The position numbers and the translations under genes are program-made. From Plutella xylostella (lineage: Eukaryota; Arthropoda; Insecta; Lepidoptera; Plutellidae), in assembly GCF_932276165.1 (NCBI RefSeq), contig NC_063997.1, forward strand, positions 3,854,001 through 3,918,000: a stretch of DNA of 64,000 bases, written 5' to 3'. The notes under the pieces were generated by a model. That model had not been told where the DNA came from, ran no database searches, and was given only the letters and a program-made list of their open reading frames with translations. Each line of letters opens with the position of its first letter. Position 1 is the first letter of the stretch. Of this stretch, positions 34,801 through 46,100 are shown piece after piece.

Positions 34801-37800
34801 CTCAATCTACAGCGGGTACAGAGACTGCGCTACCAACAGAGGGACATCAGGAAATTCTGTCAAGAGCACACCCCGTATAAGATACCACCAAAGCCACCCA
34901 AAGTGCAGAAGAAAGCGATAATTTCAAGAAATAACAAGTATCCGTGGCATAATACAACGCAGAATAATCATAAGACGAGTGTTTTTAATTTTCTGCTAAA
35001 GCGGGGTCTAGCTATTTCGAAAATGATGGATAATTCTGAGTCAAGTGATGGGTATGTGAACATGTGGGGTTTGTTTGACAAGTGTTCGGCTAGTGTGTTC
35101 CCGGCTGAGAAGAATTTCTACGAAGATTACAAGTGTGAAGTGTATGAGGAACTGTCGGATCCTGATGAAGAAATTGTTAATAAGAAGTAAGTATTATTTG
35201 CTTCACTTTAAGGTCGATTCTGATGATGCAACTATTCTACGCTTTAGTGAGATAACAAGTTGCTATTTTCTGTCATATTAAAAGTTTCTGATAGTTTCCG
35301 ATAGAGGCGCCACATTGTATGAGGCAAACATACATACATACATACATCCATCCTGACGTCCCTCAGCAGGGATAAAGGGCCTTGAGTAGATTTCTCCATC
35401 TGGCTCGATCTTGGGCAGCGGCAAACGGTAACTTACAAATGGTATACGCGTAGTTTTGTAACTTATATAAAACGTATATTATATACAACGTATATAAAAT
35501 GCCAATAAATCACATCTATTCGGTATAAATGAAGTACTAAAATTAAATGTGTTTTGTTACAGACTGCCGGGCACTTCAATGCTACCAACAGAAGATGACA
35601 ATCTATCAGCCGAAAATTTAATAGAAGAAAACATAAAGCACTACTGCAGAGTCATGGACTTTGCGTACAAGATAAGTCCGCCTATCATGCCTTCCAGGGA
35701 ACCTGCGGGCAATGTGACTAGTATTGAAGGGCTGGGGTGTGAGCAGAATTTCACTCTATACATGGTCGCGCTAGACAGTGTGAGAAACCACCATTTTGCC
35801 GAGTCACTCGGCATTGATATAAGAAATAAGGAGGATATGACTGCTGTTGTTATTTTAGATAGTAAGGTGAGAATTTTGTTTACTTACTTTTTTTATTAAG
35901 AATGGAAATGAACTGGTTGGTAGCTGGAGCCCATTAGAATTGCTTTCCTATTAAATCTACAGGTGTTAAATTAGGTATAGTACGCCAAAATAGAGTGAAA
36001 AAGTATTTCAGATTTTTAATGACCCTTTCAGTAACCCCCTTTCGGCTTACTTATGAAAAAACCTGTATAATAGCAAAATATTCTTCGATATATATAAACA
36101 TATGACTATGTTATTTTCCTTCCAGCACGAGAGCCAATACGTGCTCTCCGAATCCTACAACGAGAAGTCGCTCAAAGACTTCATTTCTAACTTCGTGGCT
36201 CAGAAACTCAAGCGAACGCTTCGCTCCTCCATCCCCGACGCTATTCACACGCACTACTACGGGTCGGGGGGGCAAGGCGGGGCGGCGGGGGACGGGGTGG
36301 AGGTCATTGACCTCACCACGAGGACGTTTAGGAGGATCGTGAGGACGCCTGGACAGGTTAGTGTTACTTTGTGTAGTTGTTATGTTGTCTGATTATTTCA
36401 CTACATAAATAAATGATCAAAGATATTTTGTACTTGAATGTTGTTAAAAAATTCTGTGACACTAGCAAATTCTGTAGTCATGCAATTTTTGGTACGCCTG
36501 TAGGAGGCTCCATTGGTGCGTTGCGTCGTCAACGTCACCTTTTTTTTGTTGACTTTATGCAAGGAAGGTTGTTTCACCATCACCGTATTATCTGTTCCTA
36601 GATACGTCCGGTGAACCCTAAGTAGTCTGACACTAATCTGACTGGCCGGTCCTTCCATCACGTTCAATCTATCAGTTTTATGCTTATCAGAATTATCTTG
36701 AAATTAAAGCACTCTCCCATCATCCCGCCAGAGAAGAAGAAGAAGAAGAAGTATTATGCTGAGCTTCAGAAAGGAACATTAAGCTAATGTCGACAATAAT
36801 GTATAATCTATTATTATTGAAGCTGAACATTATCTTATAGTCACTTTCTGCAACTCAGCGTTAGATTTATACTTATAACTTTACCATAATCCCACAGCTA
36901 ACAATAGTCCTGCTCTGCAACGGCGCATGCCCGGCGCGCTGGAGCGGCGCGGCGGCGGCGGCGGCGCGGCTGCTGACCGCGTGCGGTCTGACCGCGCGCG
37001 CCGCCCGTCTGGACGCGCCGAGACACGACCTGCCCTGGCCCTACACCGTGGACACGCTGCCCGCGGTCATAGTGTTCCCGCCGCATACGTGAGTATACAA
37101 CTTGATCAAGATATTGATCTCGATTCTGAAGACAAAAATTCTAACTATCAAAACTTGGCAATTGTAATTTTGTGCCTTCAAAATCAATATAATTCTACAG
37201 CTAAAGCGCGGCGCAAACGGACCACCAACCACAGTCATTGATGACCATGAAAATGTATGAAAATTGGCGGTCTCTGTTCACCAGTGTCTGTAGTCCCTTT
37301 GAGATCGGTTGTTCTTTCACGTCGGTTGTTGATCGCGTGCGGTCAGACCGCATGCCGTATGCGTTTACACTGAAGAGCGAATGGAAACAGCCGCAATATA
37401 CGAATAGCGACCGAGCAACATACATAGATCGCACCAATGCCGTGGCTCACTCTTGACCGCGTGCGGTCTGACCGCGCGCGCCGCCCGCCTGGACGCGCCG
37501 AGACACGACCTGCCCTGGCCCTACACGGTGGACACGCTGCCCGCGGTCATAGTGTTCCCGCCGCATACGTAAGTCTAGAGCTTTTGTCCGAAGATATTGA
37601 TGTCGATTGTAAAGTCACTAATTCTATCCTTACTGCCTCAAATTCTTTGTTTAATTTTCGACTCATTTTCTATGGGCATTTTTTTTAGTTTTACTGCGTT
37701 AAAATAAAATGTTGTGCCTTCAAAATCGACATCATTCTACAGCTATAGCGCGGCGCAAACCAACTACCAAAACCACAGCCATTTACACCACAGCATGAAA

Positions 37801-40800
37801 ATTTACACCAGTGTCTGTGGTCGGTGGTCCGTTTGAGATCGGTTATCCTTTCATGTGACTGAAACAATAGCAAAACGGGATTCGATTTAGCAAGTTTTAG
37901 CTTTACCGACAGAGCAGCACATATGGGACAAATGGCGTCGCCCGGGCAGCGTAGATCGCACCAATAGCGTCGTTCGGTCTTGAACCACTTCACCCACGCC
38001 CCACTTCGCTCATAAGCGGACCGGTACCACTGATGAGATCATGAAAAACGTGACTTCGCGTTCGCTTATCTTTTTTAAATACTGATAAATAATAATCCCA
38101 CTTCCCTTGGTCACGCGTGAACGACTGGACATTAATACTTTTTTGTGTTTGTCATTATGATGAACCTGTTCTTATGAAAGGAAAATAATAAAGAAATCCC
38201 GCGGTGCCGTGAAAAAATTTTAAGTCCTTTTGGGCATAGCGAAGTTTTTGGGCAATATTTAGTCTATTATACCACCATTGTCTATCATACTTTGATTACA
38301 TTGCAATAATCGCTAAATCCCATCGCTGAGTTGCCCTGAATGAGACCTACTATTAGGTACTTATTATTAGATGGGCAAAACTATTTTGAATATTGGGTAC
38401 ATTGACCTGCTTTTTACTAATTCACTCACTAAATTACCCCTCTGTAATCACCCATCAATCAATAATATACAGCTACGTATTATCACAATAAATTCTTTTA
38501 GTTGATAACTTTCAAGATTAGGTACAAAGTCTAATCCGTATTTTAGTTCAGCAACAAATAAACACGTTCCTTTTAAAATTTTCTGAACAGTTGCCTTGAA
38601 ATTTAACTGACCTACAAAATATCAATGAAAAAATCTTATCTTAGGGTCTAGACAGACGGACCGCATTTCAACTGCAATCCATTATTATTCTGTGGTTCAG
38701 GTGCAGTTTGAATGCAGTTGACACGACTGCAATAGGACCGAAACCTAACGCGAAGTCCGATTGCTGTGAGCTGCACGCCGTCTGTCTAGATCCTTAAACT
38801 CAAAAACGCCGAAGCATTTCTCAGGTTTTAGGTCATGGTAGACATCTATACAGCACTAAAGTATGAGTGTATTTAGTATGGCAAACAATACTACTCGCCA
38901 GTATTATCTTGAAATTGAAGCGTTCTCCCATCAACCCGCAAGAGAAGTAAGAAGCCGGGGGTTGGGCGCGGGTAAGGTGAAGTCTCAAGTTAATTCTTGC
39001 GAGTAGTAGGTAAACCTGTATTGTAATGTACAAATACTTCTCTGCCACGCTGACATTCAGATCTGTGGCCTAATTGTCTACAGCACATGCTGAGCTGGTG
39101 CCTATCTGACAGCTACATGTTTATGTCCCTCAATTTTTTTTAATTTGTGTTTTTCCTATATTTCTTGGTATTCAGTTTATTGGTCAGACTATAAATAAAT
39201 AAACATTATTTTTTTTTACCCTACAGAGGAGCAGAGCCCGAGAGCCGCGCGCTGCCGCCGGGGTCCCGGGTTCGAGAGGGTTCAATCGTGGCGCTCGCTC
39301 TCAACACTCTTCGCACGCCGCACAACGCACGAGTGAGGGTCGCACTGTGTCAGCGGACCAAGGTGCATAAATACATAACGTGATACCCAGAGTTATACAA
39401 TACAGGGTTTGGAAAAAGGGTATACTAATCCAAAACCTACGTGTGCATGTTATATGTAAGCCCGAATATGGCTTAGATATAACGTGCTGCACACGTAGGT
39501 TTCCTCTTCCCCTTTTTGAAACACCCTGTTTTACGGCATGCGGGGTGCAAGTTTCTATGTCGCAGCCGGATCGTATAACCCGGCGTATTACATGACGGCT
39601 AGCCGCATTACAAGACAGGGCCGCTTTGTAATGCGGCGGATCAACGTTTAGCCGTATTGAATACGGCTGAATGAAAATGCGCCGGATTGTATTCGACATC
39701 ATACGTCATTCAATACGGCTGGCCGTTATGTAATACGGCGAGAGATTAGCCGCCGCTTTGAAAGATTTTAGTTTTGATTTTTAACACTCGTGGCGCTGCT
39801 TGACATAACAACAATAATGGCGTTAGATACAGATATTTGATGATGATTAAAACGAAGAAATCGTGTTAAATATGCTAGTAAACAGTACTTCAAGAACAAT
39901 TTTCACGTGAAATTAAATAATTTCTATTCCGATCAATGCGGGTACAGTGAAAAACGTACAAAAGATGTAACGCACATCAATCAGCTAAAGTGACCATGGA
40001 TTCTGCTGGTCGGCGGATTTCCAGATAATACTACTGGGTCAAAAATATAAATTTTTTACCCAGCCGGCAAAGGTTATTTGATCTTGAAGAGACTGCGACG
40101 AGGCAAACGTAGTGTGGGACGCCCTCAGGCTAGATGGGGTAACGACTTGCGAAAGGTGGCTGGTTATGATTGGATGTGGAATGCTGTAGATCGCATCCAG
40201 TGGTGTGCTTTGGGAGAGGCCTACTTCCAAAAGTGATGTTGATGATGAAGAATAATAATTCCGAAGATCCTACAATCCGAGTAGTGCCCATTAACAGTAT
40301 TTTGATACTTTAATGGAAGTCCATATGATAGATTTACTCTATTATGATTACAAAAATCCTTCACCTGTAATGTCATGCTTAGCCGCATTGTCATTTCAAT
40401 ACGTTCTTCAATACGGCGGCCCACGTTTAGGCGCATCGTACTACTACTGAATTGTAGGGTAACCATGTCCATACTAAGCATGACATTACAGGTGAAGGAT
40501 TTTTGTAATCATAATAGAGTAAATCTATCATATGGACTTCCATTAAAGTATCAAAATACTGTTAATGGGCACTACTCGGATTGTAGGATCTCCGGAATTA
40601 TTATTCTTCATCATCAACATCTGGACGTAGGCCTCTCCCAAAGCACACCACTGGATGCGATCTACAGCAATCCACATCCAATCATAACCAGCCACCTTTC
40701 GCAAGTCGTCACCCCATCTAGCCTGAGGGCGTCCCACACTACGTTTGCCTCGTCGCAGTCTCTTCAAGATCAAATAACCTTTGCCGGCTGGGTAAAAAAT

Positions 40801-42931
40801 TTATATTTTTGACCCAGTAGTATTATCTGGAAATCCGCCGACCAGCAGAATCCATGGTCACTTTAGCTGATTGATGTGCGTTATATCTTTTGTACGTTTT
40901 TCACTGTACCGCATTGATCGGAATGGAAATTATTTAATTTCACGTGAAAATTGTTCTTGAAGTACTGTTTACTAGCATATTTAACACGATTTCTTCGTTG
41001 TAATCATCATCAAATATCTGTATCCAACGCCATTATTGTTGTTATGTCAAGCAGCGCCACGAGTGTTAAAAATCAAAACTAAAATCTTTCAAAGCGGCGG
41101 CTTATCTCTCGCCGTATTACATAACGGCCAGCCGTATTGAATGACGTATGATGTCGAATACAATCCGGCGCATTTTCATTCAGCCGTATTCAATACGGCT
41201 AAACGTTGATCCGCCGCATTACAAAGCGGCCCTGTCTTGTAATGCGGCTAGCCGTCATGTAATACGGCGGGTTATACGATCCGGCTGCGACATGGACATG
41301 GTTACCCTACAATTCAGTAGTAGTACGATGTGGCTAAACGTGGGCCGCCGTATTGAAGAACGTATTGAAATGACAATGCGGCTAAACGTTGATCCGGCGC
41401 ATTACAAAGCGGCCCTGTGTTGTAATGCGGCCAGCCGTAATGTAATACGGCGGATTATACGATCCGGCTGCGACATCTACACCGTTCAAACGTGATTGAT
41501 TGAAAATTAGCGCCCATTTGTTCGGCGCGGCGTAGGTACCTAGTGTACCGCTTGGTAGCTCGTTCGTAAGAACATTTACCACTTGAACTCTGGAGGCTGA
41601 AATAGTAGAGAGCAAATAAGTTGAACACATAAGTTTTTGTACGTTATATGAATATCTACAGATATTATTCACCTTTATGATTGCCATAATAGACTCGAGA
41701 GACTATACGCGAATCTCTATCCTCTGAGTCTGCATCTTGTTATAAAGAGTTGAAAATCTATAGATGGTGCTACCAGAGCCTATAATATATTTTTTTATTA
41801 TCCAGTCTCCATTTTGAAAAATGGTGTCATTTTCAATGTTATTTATTATAAGTAAACCGTAGCTAAGGTAAAATCATTGAATTCAAGGCCTATACCAATA
41901 CCGGCTTCGTCCGGTCAAACTATAGATTTGATTTGATGGAGATATCAACGATTAGCCGGAATAAAAGGATTATTATCGATAAACAGAAAAAGTATTTGCA
42001 AGAATTATAAACTTTTTGTGATTGATTATAAAGTATCGGGCGGTAATACGCACTCGATAACATTGACTGCCCAGATAGTGCAACAACTAGCCGATTAATT
42101 TACTGATAGTGTTTTATAGTTTTATTAGGTACAAGTATTTTTATGTTATTGCAAGGCAATGCCCATAAAGTTTCCATTAGCCTACTTCAGACAAAGTTAT
42201 CTAGGTGTTTCATAAACATTAAATTGGTACTTTTACAACAGGTTGATAAAAAAGATTCATTATTCAAAACACACATAGACACAAAATATTATAGGACTTT
42301 AACAAAACCCTAATGTCTGTTTTACAATGTCTGGATAAAGGTGCGTTATAAGTTATAACATTATTTCTAAACTGGCGACCATGATACAATCGTGAAGGCT
42401 AGGCAACAGAAATATGATGTACAAAAATTTGGACCCAGCTTTAGGCTGCCTTGCATTGCATGAGCGTAGTTTTTATGAAATTTCACTGGTCAATTTTTAT
42501 CTCGCTCACCGCACCGCTCCGCTCTTATGGACAGGCAGTCTCAGTCAGTGACAAAATAATATTTAACTTTTATCAATGAAAATACGCTAGTATTCCCAAC
42601 TTAACCCACATTATTTCTGTTCCAGGCGTCAGCAGGCAAGAAGGCGTGTCTTCGAAACGTAAGAGAACACATCACCTCAGTCATCGGCCGCAACCTTAAA
42701 TACTGGCGACGAGCGCAGACCTACAAACTAAGAGACGCGATCTCCAAGAGACTAGAAATATTACACCAAGTGCACTTCCACCTGTCACTTCTACACACTA
42801 GCGACCTCTATGACAAAAACCATAGACTAGATAAACTACTCAATTCCCTAACCTCCCTAGCAAAACACTGGGACATTGACGTGTCGCTGTTAAATACCAA
42901 ATCGATTAAAAAGAAAACTGTGCTAAGTTGA
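28888..42931 (+). CDS. TXNDC11: Thioredoxin domain-containing protein 11-like (ER)
   Basis: TXNDC11 is an ER membrane thioredoxin-fold protein linked in mammals to ER-associated degradation and dual-oxidase maturation. Exons: 28888-29099, 29303-29513, 31449-31572, 32009-32115, 33011-33205, 34108-34299, 34735-35186, 35563-35866, 36126-36356, 36898-37088, 39227-39362 and 42626-42931. All join in phase, giving about 886 residues. Residues near 49-70 (MLLKEMVFCIALALTTYAAL) form a single N-terminal membrane anchor. A thioredoxin fold follows with LSLVMYYAPWDAECQYVRGE, which has only one Cys where a CxxC would sit. A second, C-terminal fold has IVLLCNGACPARW and HDLPWPYTVDTLPAVIVFPP, matching the NDLPWEFMVDRLPTVLFFP region of vertebrate TXNDC11. 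N-glycosylation sequons (WNRT, WNET, NVTS, NFTL) fit a lumenal body. The C-terminal exon is Lys/Arg/Leu-rich. Introns carry many mobile elements, and exon 10 is partly duplicated downstream. Confidence 0.9.
30182..30775 (-). mobile_element. Jockey-type LINE 3' remnant
   Basis: The minus-strand frame at 30417-30761 encodes ELFKEINILTVPCQFIFSNL and CIRFLNNRLPTEVAQMPENK, closely matching the C-terminal RT region of the larger copy at 45876-47163. The 3' tail is AAAGTCAAAGTCAAAA-like. It is nested between the arms of the hAT-like element and is severely 5'-truncated. Confidence 0.8.
31006..31103 (+). pseudogene. Mariner-type transposase C-terminal fragment
   Basis: The frame reads KKCCDDWIIRWRMCIVSEGA, then NFVGDEINLNE and a stop. 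Its pattern (W-x-x-R-W-x-x-C-I-x-x-x-G-x-x-F-x-G-D) is that of mariner transposase C-termini. An inverted, more decayed copy (KKCFNDWIIRW) is at about 29820-29930 on the minus strand. Nothing upstream of this fragment was seen. Confidence 0.55.
32163..32612 (-). mobile_element. RTE-type LINE 3' end with 11-bp target duplication
   Basis: AATCCTATGAT occurs at both edges (32152-32162 and 32613-32623). The minus-strand frame contains YGAETWTLT, AQRAMERAMLGVSLMDRIRN, LKWQWAGHICRRTDNRWGRR and GKAYVQQW, the usual C-terminus of RTE-type reverse transcriptases. It ends in a (CAT/ATG)n tail. It is a 450-bp 5'-truncated insertion in TXNDC11 intron 4. Confidence 0.88.
32875..33009 (+). repeat. Duplicated 3' end of TXNDC11 intron 4
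   Basis: A unit of about 68 bp, GAGTCTATCC...CTCATTATATACA...CTTCCCCACC, occurs twice in tandem (about 32875-32942 and 32943-33009). The second copy ends CCCGCAG and is the acceptor of exon 5. The first ends CCTGTGAG and lacks a usable AG in that place. Confidence 0.75.
33405..33460 (+). pseudogene. Decayed duplicate of the TXNDC11 exon 5 end
   Basis: GGCGCCGG...CTGCTGCTGTTGAACCGCACTGT resembles the exon 5 end at 33160-33205 (GGCGCCGG...CTGCTGCTGTGGAACCGCACCGTA). Nearby GGTTGTTACAGAAA and TGTTACTCTTGT words also recur, so intron 5 holds degenerate tandem copies. The donor GTGAGTACC has become CTAAGTACT, so it should not splice. Confidence 0.6.
37454..37568 (+). pseudogene. Duplicate of the 3' 115 bp of TXNDC11 exon 10
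   Basis: The copy lies exactly 480 bp downstream of 36974-37088. Only two bases differ in the exon part (CGT to CGC, ACC to ACG) and both are synonymous. The donor changes from GTGAGT to GTAAGT. The following intron sequence (to about 37985) is also duplicated but much more diverged. No strong acceptor precedes it. An AG at 37406-37407 would give an open exon in the right phase, but it has no pyrimidine tract. Confidence 0.8.
38644..38793. mobile_element. 150-bp MITE with TTA target duplication
   Basis: The ends GGGTCTAGACAGACGG and CCGTCTGTCTAGATCC are inverted repeats. TTA flanks both sides (38641-38643 and 38794-38796), as in PIF/Harbinger insertions. It lies in TXNDC11 intron 10. Confidence 0.8.
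39402..39529. mobile_element. Foldback MITE, ACAGGGTGTTGCAAAAAGGG family, copy 2
   Basis: The ends ACAGGGTTTGGAAAAAGGGT and ACCCTGT match copy 1 at 22041-22305, with a much shorter loop. It starts 39 bp after TXNDC11 exon 11. Confidence 0.8.
39558..41475. mobile_element. 1.9-kb foldback transposon with complex ends
   Basis: It starts TGTCGCAGCCGGATCGTATA and ends with its exact complement. TCTA lies at both borders (39554-39557 and 41476-41479), suggesting a 4-bp target duplication. Two arms of about 820 bp (39558-40380 and about 40472-41293) are nearly identical inverted copies around a ~90-bp spacer. Right of the second arm, the spacer recurs inverted and a second version of the terminal block follows (to 41475). 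The ends are packed with short palindromes such as GCCGTATTGAATACGGC. Each arm carries the same LINE fragment. No transposase was seen. Confidence 0.85.
40060..40256 (+). pseudogene. RTE-type LINE C-terminal fragment captured in both foldback arms
   Basis: The arm encodes LKRLRRGKRSVGRPQARWGD, DLRKVAGYDWMW and ALGEAYVQ, the RTE reverse-transcriptase tail also seen at 32163-32612. The mirrored copy is at about 40598-40812 on the minus strand. Because both arms carry it, the fragment entered before the inverted duplication formed. Confidence 0.75.
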
Positions 42932-43041
42932 TATTTACTCCTATTTTGTATATAGTGTACATTTTATTTATTTATTTTGTATCTATAATAATATGTTGAA
43001 CAGATTATTTTTCCTGCATAGTTATAAGTGAAAATGTTAAT

Positions 43042-43047
43042 AATAAA
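43042..43047 (+). terminator. TXNDC11 poly(A) signal
   Basis: AATAAA lies about 110 bp after the stop codon, with a T/G-rich stretch following. The carboxypeptidase-like gene ends at 43180 from the other strand, so the two 3' ends converge within 250 bp. Confidence 0.5.
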
Positions 43048-43179
43048 AAGCTTCAAGTTGAATAAATGTGTTTGAACTGTTTAAGCTTCGCGCAGACATA
43101 TTTTAATATAACAAATTATTCCTAAATCACAGCACAGACAAACATAATATTTAACGTAATTAAAAGTTTAAAATCTCGC

Positions 43180-46100
43180 TTAGAACTCTACTTCAGTGCC
43201 AAAGAAGGATAGAGTATTGGTCTTCTCGCTCTTACGCCACGCGCGGACCAAGCTCAGGATGGCGAGCATCGCTCGGTTTACAAATGACTCTGAAATATAA
43301 AACCATGATTGTATTAAGAGCAATGGAAACGCTCGGAAAAGAAACTATTATAATGTCGGACGTCATGCTATCTCACTCCAATCGTGGCCTGTTAAGACTC
43401 CCTTCCCTACTTACATAATATATTATACATATAACTATCGCCATCTGCCTTGACAGACCTGGGAGTGATTTACTGATCCAGTACGTCGGACGCCGCCACT
43501 CTACGCTCTACTAGCTTGACGGATCTAGGAGAGTATTTACTAACCCAGTGCGTCGGACCCCGCCACTGCTGTACATATAGTGCTCTACTATCTTATTGGC
43601 CCTTGTATTTACTGACCCAATATGTCGGACCCCGCTGCACGGTCTGCTACCTTGATGGACCCAGGAGTGATATACTCACCCAGTACATCAGTGTCCGTAT
43701 AGTTGGGATACAGCTGGTGGTGCGGCTGCAGCAGGTACACCAGCTCCGCGCCGACCACGCCGGACAGGTAGTCGCTCAGGGACCCCGCCACCACGCGCTC
43801 GCTGCTGCCTTGGTGGACCTGGGAGATGAAAGAAGAAGAGGTTTCAGGGTCTCAGCACATGGTGTAAGAGTAATGTAAGGGGAGCGCATTTTTTCTTCTG
43901 TCAATCAGGCGTTCACTAGCTTACGTTCTACTGCTTGACAGAAGAAAAAGAGGCGATCCCTATACGTTGCGGTCATTACATTGCAGTTATGTGCGGTAAC
44001 CTTATGGCGTAATAGCTAGCTATACTCGCGAGCATTGAAAAAGCTCCAGTGACATATGGAACGGCAATGGCAGGTGGAATTTTTTCATTGCTCGCGAGTA
44101 GGTATAATAGCGTCGCCAATGGAAAATAAATCATAACTTTTACGAATCTGCCAGTCATGCTTATTTGAATTTTTAGAACCTACCTTCTTCCTTACCTATT
44201 TATTTATTTATAAATAGGTATTACAGCAGGGCACTGTGCTGGTAGCCTACCTAAATATCACCAGTATGAAGCATGGAAATTAATCGCTTATAAATCTAAC
44301 GCAGATAGATCTAGAGATAGGTAATTTATTAGATAGTCATGGCACTGAAAAAAGGAAGTAGGTTTTGGTAATTTCCACAGTGCATCATCAAATTATCAGC
44401 ATTATATAAAACCTACAATAATTCCTAAGAATTATAATTAAAAATTATTAATTAACACCTTTTTCCCCTCGGGTAGGTATAACCAGAATGTATGCGGATT
44501 TAGGTTAAGGTTCCTCTAATTCCACCTATCAGAGATAATGACGGAGGACCCCTAAACTAACTTAATAGATTCTTCCATCATCTCCAATAGTGTGTTAGGG
44601 TGCTTACATAGAGAATCGGGTTCCCATGACATTAAAAAATCCGGGAAATGCTCCGTGAGTGAGCGCTTTCGCATAATCAGGTAACCGGTACAGGTAGATA
44701 CACACCTCTATGTAAGCACACTTACACAAATCCATCCATCCCGCCCATCCCGGCGCTGACGTCGTATTATATAAGCGTAACGTAAGGAATCTTTTTAGTA
44801 AAAAGCGTGCTCGCGCTAGCCTGGTTGACAGAAGGAAACGAGGCAATCTCTTTACGCTACGCTTAGGTACCGCATATGTGCGGTGTGGTGAAATTAATTT
44901 TGTCCCCTAGTCCTAGTGTGTATCGACTCAGCTGTTGAATGAATGGCTGACCTCATAGATCCTCCCGTCTGGCAGGCGCGAGTGCCGCGCGGCGCGCTCG
45001 CCGATGGCCTGCAGGGTCTGCTGGTTACTCTGCGCGCGGAGCGTGTACCGCCACGGGTAGAGCAGCAGGTCCTGGAATGTGCAATATCATCTGCATTCAT
45101 CAGGGTAAAAGATAGAGTTAGTTGTAATCCTCTACTGTTAACTAACGCATTGCCTGCCCAAAGAGCCATAATATTGATTCATTGATATTGGTAGCTAAAG
45201 CTATAATAAAACTAATAAAGGGACAGGAAATCTTATTTAGTGTATGGTATGCTGGGCAGTATACTCTTGTCTGACCATTTCTTTTTGGAGATAGAGTCGT
45301 GGTTAGCACAACAGCGCCAGCCTCCCTGATCCACGCCTTCACAATCCCACACCGAAGTGCCAATCTCTTCAACAAAATTTTCTTCACCTCCTATCAAACC
45401 CCACCTTCTTCGCCTCATAGCTGGGCTGCAGATGCACAGCCAGCTGCACGCGGCGGTCCAGGCGGTCCACGTAGCCCCGGACCGCCTGCGCCTCGCGCGC
45501 GGAGAACGGACGCGGTCCGGGGAACGCCTGCGAGCAGCGGTCCGGCCTGTGGGCGTGGTCGTCTGGAAAGGGACACCTTTATAAGTAGGTACTTAGCTCA
45601 TAATAATATGAGAGAGCGGTATGGTAGATAGGTAACTATAAGCAAAGGTGATTTGAGCACTTACGAAAAGTTGGTAGTATGTATTTCTAATGAAGAATTT
45701 GACCGATGTGGGTTACCTATTGCCTTTCAGCTGCTGATAGTACCTCATCGAATGTGTAGGGTCAAGAAGAAAGTGTTGAGTCTGCTCCTTAGTGGAAAAT
45801 CTATGCTTAGCCGACGAGGATTAGGTTTTGATGCTGGTGAGGAATCTGACTAATATAGATACTTTTAGATGACTCCATCAAATTCAAATTCAAATTCAAA
45901 TGGTTTAATCGACGTAAAATTTACAATTATTTGTCGATAGTCATCTACCACCATTTCACAAAGGCCCCGTCATTGAAAAGGAAAGAAATGGCGAAAGAAA
46001 CTCCTCGAGCATCTTTTCAACTTTTTCCTTATAATCTATTACAATTTTTACTTATATCTAGTACCTACAATTTTACTTAAGTACCTATATCCATTTCATT

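Noticed and set aside
36898..37688. Frames on both strands over TXNDC11 exon 10 and its copy
   Set aside because: GC-rich exon shadows; only the frame joining exons 9 and 11 in phase matches TXNDC11.
39301..41687. Mirror-image 100-145-codon frames
   Set aside because: They are the two strands of the foldback transposon arms; the only real coding trace is the captured RTE fragment.
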